Below are positions 36,660 through 45,266 of a stretch of DNA of 64,000 bases, piece after piece; the stretch's first letter is position 1, and the number at the start of each line of letters is the position of its first letter. The notes below the pieces were generated by a model. The model had not been told where the DNA came from, did not search any database, and saw only the letters and a program-made list of their open reading frames with translations. The stretch is from positions 1-64,000 of the forward strand of contig JAJPII010000020.1 in assembly GCA_021324825.1 (NCBI GenBank), in the 5' to 3' direction. Position numbers and translations under genes: made by a program. The stretch comes from Spartobacteria bacterium. GTDB lineage: Bacteria; Verrucomicrobiota; Verrucomicrobiia; Chthoniobacterales; Chthoniobacteraceae.

Positions 36660-37760
36660 CTAGGCAGTCCGGATGAGTTCGCTGACGAGGCCGCGCATGC
36701 GCAACGCTTTCTGGATCGTCTGGACGAGCTGCCGCGCATCGAACGGTTTCGTGAGGTAGTCGAAAGCGCCCAGCTTCATGGCGCGCACCGCGGTTGGGAT
36801 TTCATCGTTGCCGGAGACGACCACGATCGGTATATCCGCGTGGCGCCTCTTCATTTGGGCGAGGCGCTCCAGCCCGCTCTTGCCGGGCGCCGCAAGGTCG
36901 AGCAGGACGATCCCGACGCCGTCGTTGAGCTTCGCCAGCGTTTCTTCGTCATTCCCCGCCTCTTCCACGTGGAAGCCGGCTTCTTCAAGATGGCTGCGCA
37001 TCAAGTCGCGTATCCCGGCTTCGTCCTCGGCGACCAATACGGTCTGGCCCTCGCCGGTCCGGTCAACGGGGAACGTTATCGGCGCAATGTTGTCCATAAC
37101 CGGCGCGGAATCCCGCGGCTGCACGCCCATGAAGCCGCGCAGCAAACGCCTGGCCCAGTGTTTGCTCTGCCCGTGAACGCGGGGATGGCGCCGGATGACG
37201 ATCTCCGCGGCACGGAAGCCGTTGATGCCGCCGGGCGAAGGACTCATGCGGTGCATCTGGCCGTAAAGCCGGACGTTCTTGATGACTTCCGCGCGGCAGC
37301 ACTTGAAGCCGCAGCTGTGGTCATGCAACACTTTGTGCCAGGCGTCGTGGCGATTGCTCTTCGAGCCGCTGACGATGTCGTAGCCCTCGTCGAGTTTCTC
37401 CAGGAATCGCCCGATCTCCTTCGGGTCGTCCCGCAAATCGGCGTCCATCGTGAAGACGATGTCGCCGCGCGCCGCCTCGAAGCCCACGGCCAGCGCGTGG
37501 GCCTTGCCGCAGTTGCGGTGAAAGCGTATGGCGCCAACCTTTCCAGGATGCTCTTCGCTCAAGGCCCGGATAACCGCCCAGCTTCCATCGGCGCTGCCGT
37601 CGTCGATGAAAATCGCCTCGAATTGCCGGTTCAGGCCGGTCATTTGTTCGGCGATCCGCTCGAACGTTTCGCGGACGGTTTTTTCCTCGTCCTTGAGAGG
37701 AATGACAAAGCTGATAAGATTTTTGATCAGAAGTGGATTTCCTGGGTGTGCGAACCGCAT
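36660..37760 (-). CDS. GT2 glycosyltransferase fused to response-regulator receiver
   Basis: A 366-residue fusion from the ATG at 37760. Residues 14-210 are a GT2 domain of the dolichol-phosphate-mannose-synthase type: SFVIPLKDEEKTVRETFERI, IFIDDGSADGSW, the DXD-like DAD at 106-108, then HDHSCGFKCCRAEVIKNVRL and HGQSKHWARRLLRGF. About twenty residues usually lying between WHK and HDHNCG are missing at 142-146, and the membrane tail is absent. Residues 239-355 form a complete receiver: AEDEAG (Asp246), phosphoacceptor Asp288 in LLDLAAPGKSG, and Lys338 in LTKPF. The order of the two parts and the lack of any output domain are unusual. Confidence 0.8.
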   Translation of the reverse strand: MRFAHPGNPLLIKNLISFVIPLKDEEKTVRETFERIAEQMTGLNRQFEAIFIDDGSADGSWAVIRALSEEHPGKVGAIRFHRNCGKAHALAVGFEAARGDIVFTMDADLRDDPKEIGRFLEKLDEGYDIVSGSKSNRHDAWHKVLHDHSCGFKCCRAEVIKNVRLYGQMHRMSPSPGGINGFRAAEIVIRRHPRVHGQSKHWARRLLRGFMGVQPRDSAPVMDNIAPITFPVDRTGEGQTVLVAEDEAGIRDLMRSHLEEAGFHVEEAGNDEETLAKLNDGVGIVLLDLAAPGKSGLERLAQMKRRHADIPIVVVSGNDEIPTAVRAMKLGAFDYLTKPFDARQLVQTIQKALRMRGLVSELIRTA

Positions 37761-37869
37761 TAACAGAACAGCACTTCCGGCGCCATTTTCCCCAAATGAA
37801 CCGCCCTGCGCGGGTTTGTCTTGAGTTCCGCAAACGGGGGCGCAATATCCCGGGGAGATCACCTTCCCG

Positions 37870-39672
37870 ATGAACGAGACAGCGGCATCCTTGCACAACC
37901 CACCGGCAGGGCTCGGACGCCGCCTTCCAAAGAACGCGGCATTGCGCGCCTGGGTGGAGGAATCCGCCGAACTTTGCCGGCCGGAGAGCGTCTTCTGGTG
38001 CGACGGCTCGGAGGAGGAGAACGCGTTCCTCCAGGGACAGGCGCTCGCCCTGGGGGTGATGACGAAGCTGAATCCCGAAAAAGCGCCGGGGAGCTTCATC
38101 CATCGCTCGAACCCGAACGACGTGGCGCGCGTGGAGCAAAGCACCTTCATCTGCACGCGGGAACGCGACGCCGCCGGGCCCACCAACAATTGGGCCGAGC
38201 CGCGCGAAATGTACGCCCGTCTTTACGGCATGCTGAAAGGCGCCATGCAGGGCAGGACGCTTTTCGTCATCCCCTACCTCATGGGGCCGCCCGGTTCGCC
38301 CTTGATGAAGGTGGGCGTGGAACTGACCGATTCCCTTTACGTCGTCCTGAACATGCGAATCATGAGCCGCATGGGCGCCGCCGCTTACGACCAGCTCGAC
38401 GGCGGCGGCGAGTTCAATCGCGGCCTGCATTCGCTCCTGGATGTGAACCCGGAACGGCGCTTCATCTGCCACTTCCCGGAGGACAACGCCATCGTCTCCG
38501 TCGGCTCCGGCTACGGCGGGAACGTCCTCCTCGGCAAGAAATGCCTGGCGTTGCGCATCGGCTCCTACCTTGGCCGCCGGGAGAACTGGATGGCCGAGCA
38601 CATGCTCCTGCTATGCGTCGAGTCGCCGGAGGGCGAGAAGACCTACGTCGCGGCCGCGTTCCCCAGCGCCTGCGGCAAGACGAATTTCTCCATGCTCATC
38701 CCGCCGCCCGCGTTCGAGGGGTGGAAGGTGCGGACGATCGGCGACGACATCGCCTGGATGAAGCCCGGGCCGGACGGCCGCCTCTGCGCGATAAACCCGG
38801 AAGCAGGTTACTTCGGCGTCGTGCCGGGGACGAATTCGCAGTCGAACCCGAACGCGGTGAAGATGATTTCGCGCGACACCATTTATACAAACGTCGCCAC
38901 CACCGAGGAGGGCGACGTCTGGTGGGAAGGCAAGGACGGCCCCGCGCCCGCCCATTGCATCGACTGGAGGGGCCAGCCCTGGCGACCCGGTTCGCCCGGC
39001 GCCGCGGCGCATCCCAACAGCCGCTTCACGACTCCCATGGCGAACAACCCCGCGCTGGCGCCCGAAGCCGACGACCCGCGCGGCGTGCCGATCAGCGCCA
39101 TATTATTCGGCGGCAGGCGGGCCACCACGGCGCCGCTGGTCTATCAATCCTTCAACTGGAGCCACGGCGTCTACATTGGCGCCACGATGGGGTCGGAAAC
39201 GACCGCCGCCGCCGCCGGAGCCGTGGGCCAGGTGCGCCGCGACCCGATGGCGATGCTCCCTTTTTGCGGTTATCACATGGGCGACTATTTTTCGTACTGG
39301 CTCGGCATGCGAAAACAGGTCGCCGACTTGCCGTTGATCTTCGGCGTCAACTGGTTTCGCAAAAGCCCGGAAGGCGCGTTCCTCTGGCCCGGGTTTGGCG
39401 AGAACATGCGCGTGTTGAAATGGATCGTCGACCGCTGTCATGGCCGCGCGCCCGCGCGGGAGACCGCCATCGGCTGGTTGCCGCGCCGCGAGGACTTCAT
39501 CTGGCGGGGCCTGGAACAATTCACCGCGGAAGACTTTGAGCAGGTGCAGAGGATCGACCCGCTGGAATGGCGGGCGGAGGCGGACTCGCAGGCGGAATTC
39601 TTCGCGAAACTCGGAGACCGCGTGCCGAACGAACTCCTCCTGCAGCGCGAACTGCTTATCGCGCGGCTCTAG
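37870..39672 (+). CDS. pckG: GTP-dependent phosphoenolpyruvate carboxykinase
   Basis: A 600-residue enzyme converting oxaloacetate to phosphoenolpyruvate with GTP, the entry step of gluconeogenesis. The nucleotide P-loop is AAFPSACGKTN and the metal/PEP site is AIVSVGSGYGGNVLLGKKC; HMGDYFSYWLGM and KSPEGAFLWPGFGENMRVL are typical of the GTP family. Length is normal. It is divergent from the GT2-receiver gene with 109 bp between, and a GGGGAG sequence about 15 bp before the ATG could be its ribosome binding site. Confidence 0.96.
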   Translation: MNETAASLHNPPAGLGRRLPKNAALRAWVEESAELCRPESVFWCDGSEEENAFLQGQALALGVMTKLNPEKAPGSFIHRSNPNDVARVEQSTFICTRERDAAGPTNNWAEPREMYARLYGMLKGAMQGRTLFVIPYLMGPPGSPLMKVGVELTDSLYVVLNMRIMSRMGAAAYDQLDGGGEFNRGLHSLLDVNPERRFICHFPEDNAIVSVGSGYGGNVLLGKKCLALRIGSYLGRRENWMAEHMLLLCVESPEGEKTYVAAAFPSACGKTNFSMLIPPPAFEGWKVRTIGDDIAWMKPGPDGRLCAINPEAGYFGVVPGTNSQSNPNAVKMISRDTIYTNVATTEEGDVWWEGKDGPAPAHCIDWRGQPWRPGSPGAAAHPNSRFTTPMANNPALAPEADDPRGVPISAILFGGRRATTAPLVYQSFNWSHGVYIGATMGSETTAAAAGAVGQVRRDPMAMLPFCGYHMGDYFSYWLGMRKQVADLPLIFGVNWFRKSPEGAFLWPGFGENMRVLKWIVDRCHGRAPARETAIGWLPRREDFIWRGLEQFTAEDFEQVQRIDPLEWRAEADSQAEFFAKLGDRVPNELLLQRELLIARL

Positions 39673-39774
39673 GCAATCCCAACGCGTTTCTCGTTCTTGA
39701 CGCCAAAATGGCGGGGGAGAGCGCGAGCAGTTGGCGCGAGTTGCTCCTGGATTTGAAGAAGAGAGGCGGGGCGT

Positions 39775-41145
39775 CTATCGCCATTGGCCGATCTGCTGCG
39801 GGAAGAGGCATTCCGCGCAGTCGGAGTTGTCCTTCATGCAAAAGTCTTCGTAGATTTGCATCAAGCCTTGTTGGCGAGCCGCCGTTTTCAGCATTTCCTT
39901 CGCTTGGGGCATCCCGCCGAACAGACGGATCGCGGCGGTTTCCACACGGCGATTCACGGATGCGGCGGCCAGGTTGGCATACCCGCTCCATGCGGCGGGC
40001 TCGGCCAGGATGGCGAGAGGGTAGAAAACATTCGCGAGCATTTCCGTGACCCGGGATTCGCCGACAAGAGCCATCGGCGCGGTCATCCCCTCGGCGGTGA
40101 GGGTGTAATGAAGATCCCAATACTCATCGTGCAACCCGGCAAAGAACGCATGAATCCGCTTCGGATCGAGACTCTCCTTCAATCTCCGAACTTTGCCCCA
40201 ATGCCTCACGATCTGCGCGAGCGCCGCGACTCTGCGTTGCGGATGGTTCGCGGGCCGCACCCCGCCGGTGCGCCAGCGCTCGGGCTTGAGCGCGAGGCGT
40301 TCCCACTTGTCGCGCTCCGGCCACCACCCCTCCCAAATCGCGCGCAGGTAGGAGCGCGTCTCCTGAGGAAACCGGCCCATGCCCGTATGGGGAAGGAAAC
40401 CGCTGACTCCAAAAAGGAGCGAGTCGACGCGCTCTTTCTCCCGCAAGAGGAGGCGCAGGGGAAGCCGTTGCGTGAGCAACGTGAAGGCGAAGGTGTTTCC
40501 CTTGTAGCCGAGTGTAGCGGCAAGCGCCTGGTACAGCGCTTCGTCGGCGCCGTGCGCGTCGGCGGCCCGGGCGATGCGGGCCGCTTTGTTTTGCAAACGG
40601 AATTGGGCCGCCGCGTCCAGGATATCGGCGGCTTTCCCGCCCGGAAGGTCGCGCAAGGGCGCCAGGCATCTGCCTGGCTTGGCCAGGGGCGCGGAACGCG
40701 GCGGTTCCTCGCCGAGTTTCGAGGGGTCGAGCAGAACCTGGAGGACGTTGCGATTCCGCGCGGTCCGCGTGAAGAACGCGGCGGAGCCTTTCTGAAGGAA
40801 GATGTGCAGAATCACGGACTCGTAATCCGGATTCACCGCGTGCCCGTGCCGTTCCCAATCGCGCGCGTCGGGATCCAATTCGACGCTTCCGCGGATGGGC
40901 GCTGCGCCGTTGATGGATACGGCGGCTTCAGCGAAGTCGGGACCCGCTTCGCGGTTCCACACGCCGAACTGGACGATGCGGACCTCCTCGCCGCCGGTTG
41001 CTTGAAAACGCGTTCCGAACTCCCCCGCGAACCAGCTCGCCTGCAACTCGATTTCCGTCCATTTGCGCGAAGAAAAAAAATCCCCCTCGCCGAGCCTGGA
41101 GCGCTCCGGCGGACGCAACGCGGCATAATGAGCGGCGGGCGTCAC
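39775..41145 (-). CDS. DUF2851 family protein
   Basis: A 456-residue cytoplasmic protein matching DUF2851: QFGVWNREAGPDFAEAAVSI, IRGSVELDPDARDWERHGHA and ESVILHIFLQKGS at the N-terminal half. The C-terminus has C-x8-C-x2-C (MKDNSDCAECLFPQQ), possibly a metal site. The GTG start overlaps the upstream TIGR03790 stop (GTGA). Function unknown. Confidence 0.85.
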   Translation of the reverse strand: MTPAAHYAALRPPERSRLGEGDFFSSRKWTEIELQASWFAGEFGTRFQATGGEEVRIVQFGVWNREAGPDFAEAAVSINGAAPIRGSVELDPDARDWERHGHAVNPDYESVILHIFLQKGSAAFFTRTARNRNVLQVLLDPSKLGEEPPRSAPLAKPGRCLAPLRDLPGGKAADILDAAAQFRLQNKAARIARAADAHGADEALYQALAATLGYKGNTFAFTLLTQRLPLRLLLREKERVDSLLFGVSGFLPHTGMGRFPQETRSYLRAIWEGWWPERDKWERLALKPERWRTGGVRPANHPQRRVAALAQIVRHWGKVRRLKESLDPKRIHAFFAGLHDEYWDLHYTLTAEGMTAPMALVGESRVTEMLANVFYPLAILAEPAAWSGYANLAAASVNRRVETAAIRLFGGMPQAKEMLKTAARQQGLMQIYEDFCMKDNSDCAECLFPQQIGQWR

Positions 41146-42716
41146 GGCGGCGTCATCCGCGCGGCGTCGTCGCGGAGGACGCGCAGCGCGGGGGCGTCCG
41201 GGAATTGCGCGGCCTCCTTGCGCACCAGGGCCAGCCCTTCCGCGTCTCTGCCGGCGGCGCGCAGGAGCCGGACTTCATGGATGGCGACGCGCAGGATGTC
41301 GTCACCGTCCTTATAGCACCGCCGGGCGGCGTCGAATGCGGCCAGGCTTGCCGTCAGGTCGCCCGCGTCTTTTTCAAGAAGACCAAGCCCTTCGAAAATA
41401 ACTCCGCTGCGGAGCCTGTTTCCAGCCTGTCGCAACGCGGCTTCACCGGCGGCGCGATCCTTGTAAAACCAGTCGCGCACCCCGTCGCGATAGGCCGCCC
41501 ATTCCTCGTCCGACTTCGGGGCGGCGCCAAAAACGTCCTGGTTTAATTTGAAGGGCCGGTACAATGGGTCGCCGACGAAGGTTGGCATCCAGGAAAGCAC
41601 GGGTTGAGACATGTAACCACTCTCCGCGAAGGTGAACCCGGCCCGAAGGCGTTCGTCAAAAACGTCAAGATGCGGCAGAAACGGAAGATACGGTTCATAG
41701 ACATTCCCCATGGATGCCGCCGCGCCGTGCGCCAGCAGCGGGCCGACCCAGCCGGCTTTGGGGTCGCGAATGGTCGCGGCGCTATAGGAATGGATGTGGC
41801 ATGCGACGGCGCCTTTTGTGAATTGGAAGCTGTCCAGCGTGAAGGGCCCCACGCTGTTCGCGGAATACCAGCCGTAGTACAGCGCGGCGTTTCGCATCGG
41901 GTAATCCCGCGCGAAGAGTGCGGGGCCTTCCTGGACAATGCACGGAACTCCCTGCCGGGTTGCATTTTTCTCAATGCGGCGCATCCATCGATCTCCCAAA
42001 GCGTAGCCGCCGGTGTTGACGCCCCGCTCGTTGATATAGGCAAAACCCCAGAGGCCGGTCTTTTCCGTTTCCACGGAATCCTCGATCATCCGCCGGACGA
42101 TGGCGTCCGAAGGGCCGTCCAGCCGGCAGACAAGCATGACCGCGGGCATGTCGGCGGTAAAGATCGAGGTGAAGGAGCGGTAGTAGGGATTATTCAACGC
42201 GCCGGAAATGACGCGGCTGTAAGCGCCGAGGACCGAAAGCTCGGAATCAACCGACGCCTGGTTGGTGGAAGCGAGGATTGGCGGCCCTTTCGACGAATCG
42301 CCGGGATAATGTTCGGCCTGGCGGATTTTCAACGGCATCCCGCGCATCAGCGCGACGAAACGCACCTTGTTTTGCAACACGCGAACGGGGTTGCCCTCCT
42401 TCAGTTTCCACCAGCCGCGCCCGGCGAAGACGCGACGCAACGGATCGGCGATGGTCGCATCGTATTCGTCGCGGGATATTTCCTCCTCCCGCGAACAATC
42501 CACGCCCACGATGTTGTCCGGCGGGATCCCACGCAAGCCGGCGTAGAAATTCGCGAGCGCCGGCGAAGAGGGGTCGCGCGTGTTGTATACGACGATGGTC
42601 GCCGCGGCGCAGCGGTCAACCGCGCTGCGCGGAAGCCACTCGAACGGCTTTTCCTGCCCGGAGACGGCCGTCGCCAGGCACAGGCTGAACGCCGCGAGGA
42701 CGACGCATCTTTTCAT
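41142..42716 (-). CDS. TIGR03790 family exported protein
   Basis: A 524-residue exported protein with a signal peptide (MKRCVVLAAFSLCLATAVSGQ). Residues about 30-390 match the TIGR03790 family: TIVVYNTRDPSSPALANFYA, LRGIPPDNIVGVDCSREEEIS, MRGMPLKIR and HIHSYSAATIRDP. A short TPR-like region closes the protein (about 440-520). TIGR03790 is found mainly in Verrucomicrobia and Planctomycetes and has no known activity. It overlaps both neighbours by 4 bp. Confidence 0.85.
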   Translation of the reverse strand: MKRCVVLAAFSLCLATAVSGQEKPFEWLPRSAVDRCAAATIVVYNTRDPSSPALANFYAGLRGIPPDNIVGVDCSREEEISRDEYDATIADPLRRVFAGRGWWKLKEGNPVRVLQNKVRFVALMRGMPLKIRQAEHYPGDSSKGPPILASTNQASVDSELSVLGAYSRVISGALNNPYYRSFTSIFTADMPAVMLVCRLDGPSDAIVRRMIEDSVETEKTGLWGFAYINERGVNTGGYALGDRWMRRIEKNATRQGVPCIVQEGPALFARDYPMRNAALYYGWYSANSVGPFTLDSFQFTKGAVACHIHSYSAATIRDPKAGWVGPLLAHGAAASMGNVYEPYLPFLPHLDVFDERLRAGFTFAESGYMSQPVLSWMPTFVGDPLYRPFKLNQDVFGAAPKSDEEWAAYRDGVRDWFYKDRAAGEAALRQAGNRLRSGVIFEGLGLLEKDAGDLTASLAAFDAARRCYKDGDDILRVAIHEVRLLRAAGRDAEGLALVRKEAAQFPDAPALRVLRDDAARMTPP

Positions 42717-43492
42717 GGCTCGATTTTCATTCCATCGTACGCCAGCCGGACGCCCGGCGGCAGCGAAGCCTCCGTCGCGGCATGCGGCAACTCGTGGCAC
42801 ATATGGGTAAACCAGGTCCGCGGCGCCTTCACCCGCGCGGCGATCTCCAGCGCCTCGGCGACGTTCAAGTGCGTGGGGTGAAGCCGATGCCGCAATGCGT
42901 CGATGATCAACACCCGCACGCCGGAGATCGCTTCGATGACTTCGCGCGACACGACTTTGCAATCGCTGAGATAAGCCGCGAGGGGCGCACCGCCCCGGCT
43001 CATGAGGTAACCGTTGACCATCGTCCTGCCGTGCATGACCGGCAGGGGCAGCAACTCGGTTTCCCCAAGCCGGAAAACCCCGGAAACGACGCGGGGCTGC
43101 GGCAGCACGTAGCCGATGATGCGGTTCTCCCCGCTGAAGGCGAATTCAAACACCCTGCGCAGACTCCGCATCGTTTCCCCGGATGCGTAGACGGGAATCT
43201 CCTTGCCGCCCGCGCAAAACGCCCGAAGATCGTCGAAGCCCATGATGTGGTCGGTGTGCGCGTGCGTGTAAACCACGGCGTCGAGAGAGGTGATCTTTTC
43301 GCGGAGACACTGGGCGCGGAAATCGGTTCCCGTGTCGATGACCCACGCGCACTCGGGCGTCTGGACGTGGATGGAAGAGCGGGTGCGGTTGTCGCGGGGA
43401 TCGGGCGAGGCGCAAACCGCGCAGCCGCAACCGATCATCGGCACGCCGTGTGAAGTCCCCGTGCCGAGAAAGGTGATCGTCAATTCCGCCAT
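42713..43492 (-). CDS. MBL-fold phosphodiesterase of the PhnP type
   Basis: A 259-residue zinc hydrolase. The N-terminal MAELTITFLGTGTSHGVPMI is followed by GCGCAVCASPDPRDNR, where the Cys residues form the extra zinc site seen in PhnP and related cyclic-phosphate phosphodiesterases. The catalytic motif is VVYTHAHTDHIMGFDD. Near the C-terminus, TWFTHMCHELPHA supplies further His ligands. PhnP opens cyclic ribose phosphates; the substrate here is unproved. The ATG at 43492 is used. It is divergent from recN, 47 bp away, and starts the operon with TIGR03790 and DUF2851. Confidence 0.82.
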   Translation of the reverse strand: MAELTITFLGTGTSHGVPMIGCGCAVCASPDPRDNRTRSSIHVQTPECAWVIDTGTDFRAQCLREKITSLDAVVYTHAHTDHIMGFDDLRAFCAGGKEIPVYASGETMRSLRRVFEFAFSGENRIIGYVLPQPRVVSGVFRLGETELLPLPVMHGRTMVNGYLMSRGGAPLAAYLSDCKVVSREVIEAISGVRVLIIDALRHRLHPTHLNVAEALEIAARVKAPRTWFTHMCHELPHAATEASLPPGVRLAYDGMKIEP

Positions 43493-43539
43493 GAGTTGAA
43501 AAAACGGGGTGATCTTTCCATACTCCTCCCGTGCGCGCA

Positions 43540-45252
43540 ATGCTCTCCTCTCTTCGGATCAGGAACCTCGCCCTCGTGGAAGACCTGGAGTGGAACTTGT
43601 CCCCGGGCTTCACCGCCGTCACGGGCGAGACCGGCTCGGGCAAGTCGATCATCCTCGGCGCGCTGAAGCTCCTGCTCGGCGAGCGCGCGGAAAGAACGCT
43701 CATCCGCGCCGAGGCGGAAAGCTGCGCGGTCGAAGGCGCCTTCCGTCTGCCGGATTCCGCCGCCCTGGACGCCCGCCTGGCCGAACTCGGCATCGATCCG
43801 TGCGCGGATTCCGAGTTGATCGTAAAACGGGTCTTCTCGCATTCCGGGACGAACAGGCAGTTCATCAACTGCTGCGCGACGACGCTCGCGATCCTGAAGG
43901 AAGTGGGCGACAGTCTCGTCGACCTCCACGGGCCGCACGAGCACCAATCGCTCCTTTCCGCGGACAACCAGCTCGGCCTGCTCGACGCCTTCGCGGGCGC
44001 GGGCGAACTCCGGGCAAGTTACCAGACGCAGTTCCGGGCGCTGGCGCGGCTTGCCGCCGAGCGGGAGAATCTTTCCGCCGGCGAAGCCGCCCTGGAACGC
44101 GAAGTCGATCTCCTGAAGCACCAGGTGAACGAGATTGAAGCCGCGGATTTTCAGCCCGGCGAGGGCGAGACCCTCCTGAAACGTTACACTCTGGCCGCCA
44201 ACGGGCGGCGGCTGGCCGAGGTCTCTTCCGGGATATTGCAACGCCTGGCCGAGGCCGACGACGCCGTACTCAACCGCCTGGGAGAACTGCGGCGGTTTTT
44301 CCGCGATCTGGAAAAGCTGGACCCGGCCTCGTCGGAACTCGCGGCGGCCGAGGCGCGCGCGGCGTCCGAACTGGAGGGAATCGCCGGCCGCCTCCGGGAG
44401 TACGGGGAGCAACTCGACATCGATCCCGCCGAACTGGCGCGGCTGGAGGAGCGCGTAACCCTCGCGGAGACGCTCAAGAGAAAATACGGCGGCTCCATCG
44501 AAGAGGTCATCGCCTTCGGCCAAAACGCCGCGACGCGCCTGCGCCGGATCGAGTCGCGCGGGGAGGAATTGCTCCGCCTTGAAAAGGAGATCGAGGCCGC
44601 GCGGAGCCGCCTGCTGGAAACCGGCGCGAACCTCACCCGGCGCCGCGAAAAGGCCGCCCCCGTCCTCGCCGCGGACGTCGCCGGGCAGTTGCGCGACCTG
44701 GGCTTCAGGAAATCCGGCTTCGACATAGCCGTCTCGCCGCTGGGAAAACCCTCCGCGCTTGGCCTGGAGAGCGTCGAGTTTCTCTTCACCCCGAACCCGG
44801 GCGAACCGCCGATGCCGCTCAAGGCCATCGCTTCGAGCGGGGAAATCTCGCGCGTCATGCTCGCGGTCAAATCGTCCCTCGCAAAGCAGGACAGCGTCCC
44901 CCTGCTCGTCTTCGACGAGATAGACGCCAATGTCGGCGGCGAGATCGCCCGCTCCGTCGGCGAAAAGATGCTCTCGCTCGGCGCCGCCCACCAGGTGCTC
45001 TGCATAACCCACCTCCCGCAGGTGGCGGGCATGGCCGACGCCCAATTCGTCGTCACGAAGGAATTTGAAAACAACCGCACCGTCTCGCGCCTCTCGGCGG
45101 CGGAGGGCGAAGCGCGCGTGGAGGAACTCGCCCGAATGCTCGGCGGGCGCACCGATTCCGCGCTGGCCCACGCCAGGACGCTTCTCTCGTCCCGCCCCGG
45201 GCCGGGCGAAGGGGCCAAAAAGAGATTGCTGAAGCGCGGAACGGGGGCATAG
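43540..45252 (+). CDS. recN: DNA repair protein RecN
   Basis: A 570-residue SMC-like ATPase for recombinational repair. The N-terminus MLSSLRIRNLALVEDLEW and Walker A TGETGSGKSIIL (about residue 31) are typical, as are the second conserved region VDLHGPHEHQSLL, a central coiled-coil, and the C-terminal signature ASSGEISRVMLAVKS with Walker B LLVFDEIDANVGGEIA. RecN holds broken DNA ends together. An in-frame GTG at 43531 is an alternative start. It begins an operon with the SurA-like chaperone, TPR protein and metG. Confidence 0.95.
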   Translation: MLSSLRIRNLALVEDLEWNLSPGFTAVTGETGSGKSIILGALKLLLGERAERTLIRAEAESCAVEGAFRLPDSAALDARLAELGIDPCADSELIVKRVFSHSGTNRQFINCCATTLAILKEVGDSLVDLHGPHEHQSLLSADNQLGLLDAFAGAGELRASYQTQFRALARLAAERENLSAGEAALEREVDLLKHQVNEIEAADFQPGEGETLLKRYTLAANGRRLAEVSSGILQRLAEADDAVLNRLGELRRFFRDLEKLDPASSELAAAEARAASELEGIAGRLREYGEQLDIDPAELARLEERVTLAETLKRKYGGSIEEVIAFGQNAATRLRRIESRGEELLRLEKEIEAARSRLLETGANLTRRREKAAPVLAADVAGQLRDLGFRKSGFDIAVSPLGKPSALGLESVEFLFTPNPGEPPMPLKAIASSGEISRVMLAVKSSLAKQDSVPLLVFDEIDANVGGEIARSVGEKMLSLGAAHQVLCITHLPQVAGMADAQFVVTKEFENNRTVSRLSAAEGEARVEELARMLGGRTDSALAHARTLLSSRPGPGEGAKKRLLKRGTGA

Positions 45253-45266
45253 GCTTGCCACGTTAA

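Noticed and set aside
35430-37763. Plus-strand open frame of 777 codons across the FIST and GT2-receiver genes
   Set aside because: No domain similarity and spans two well-supported minus-strand genes in antisense.
37821-39539. Plus-strand open frame of 572 codons overlapping pckG in another frame
   Set aside because: pckG has complete catalytic motifs and this frame is extremely Arg-rich.
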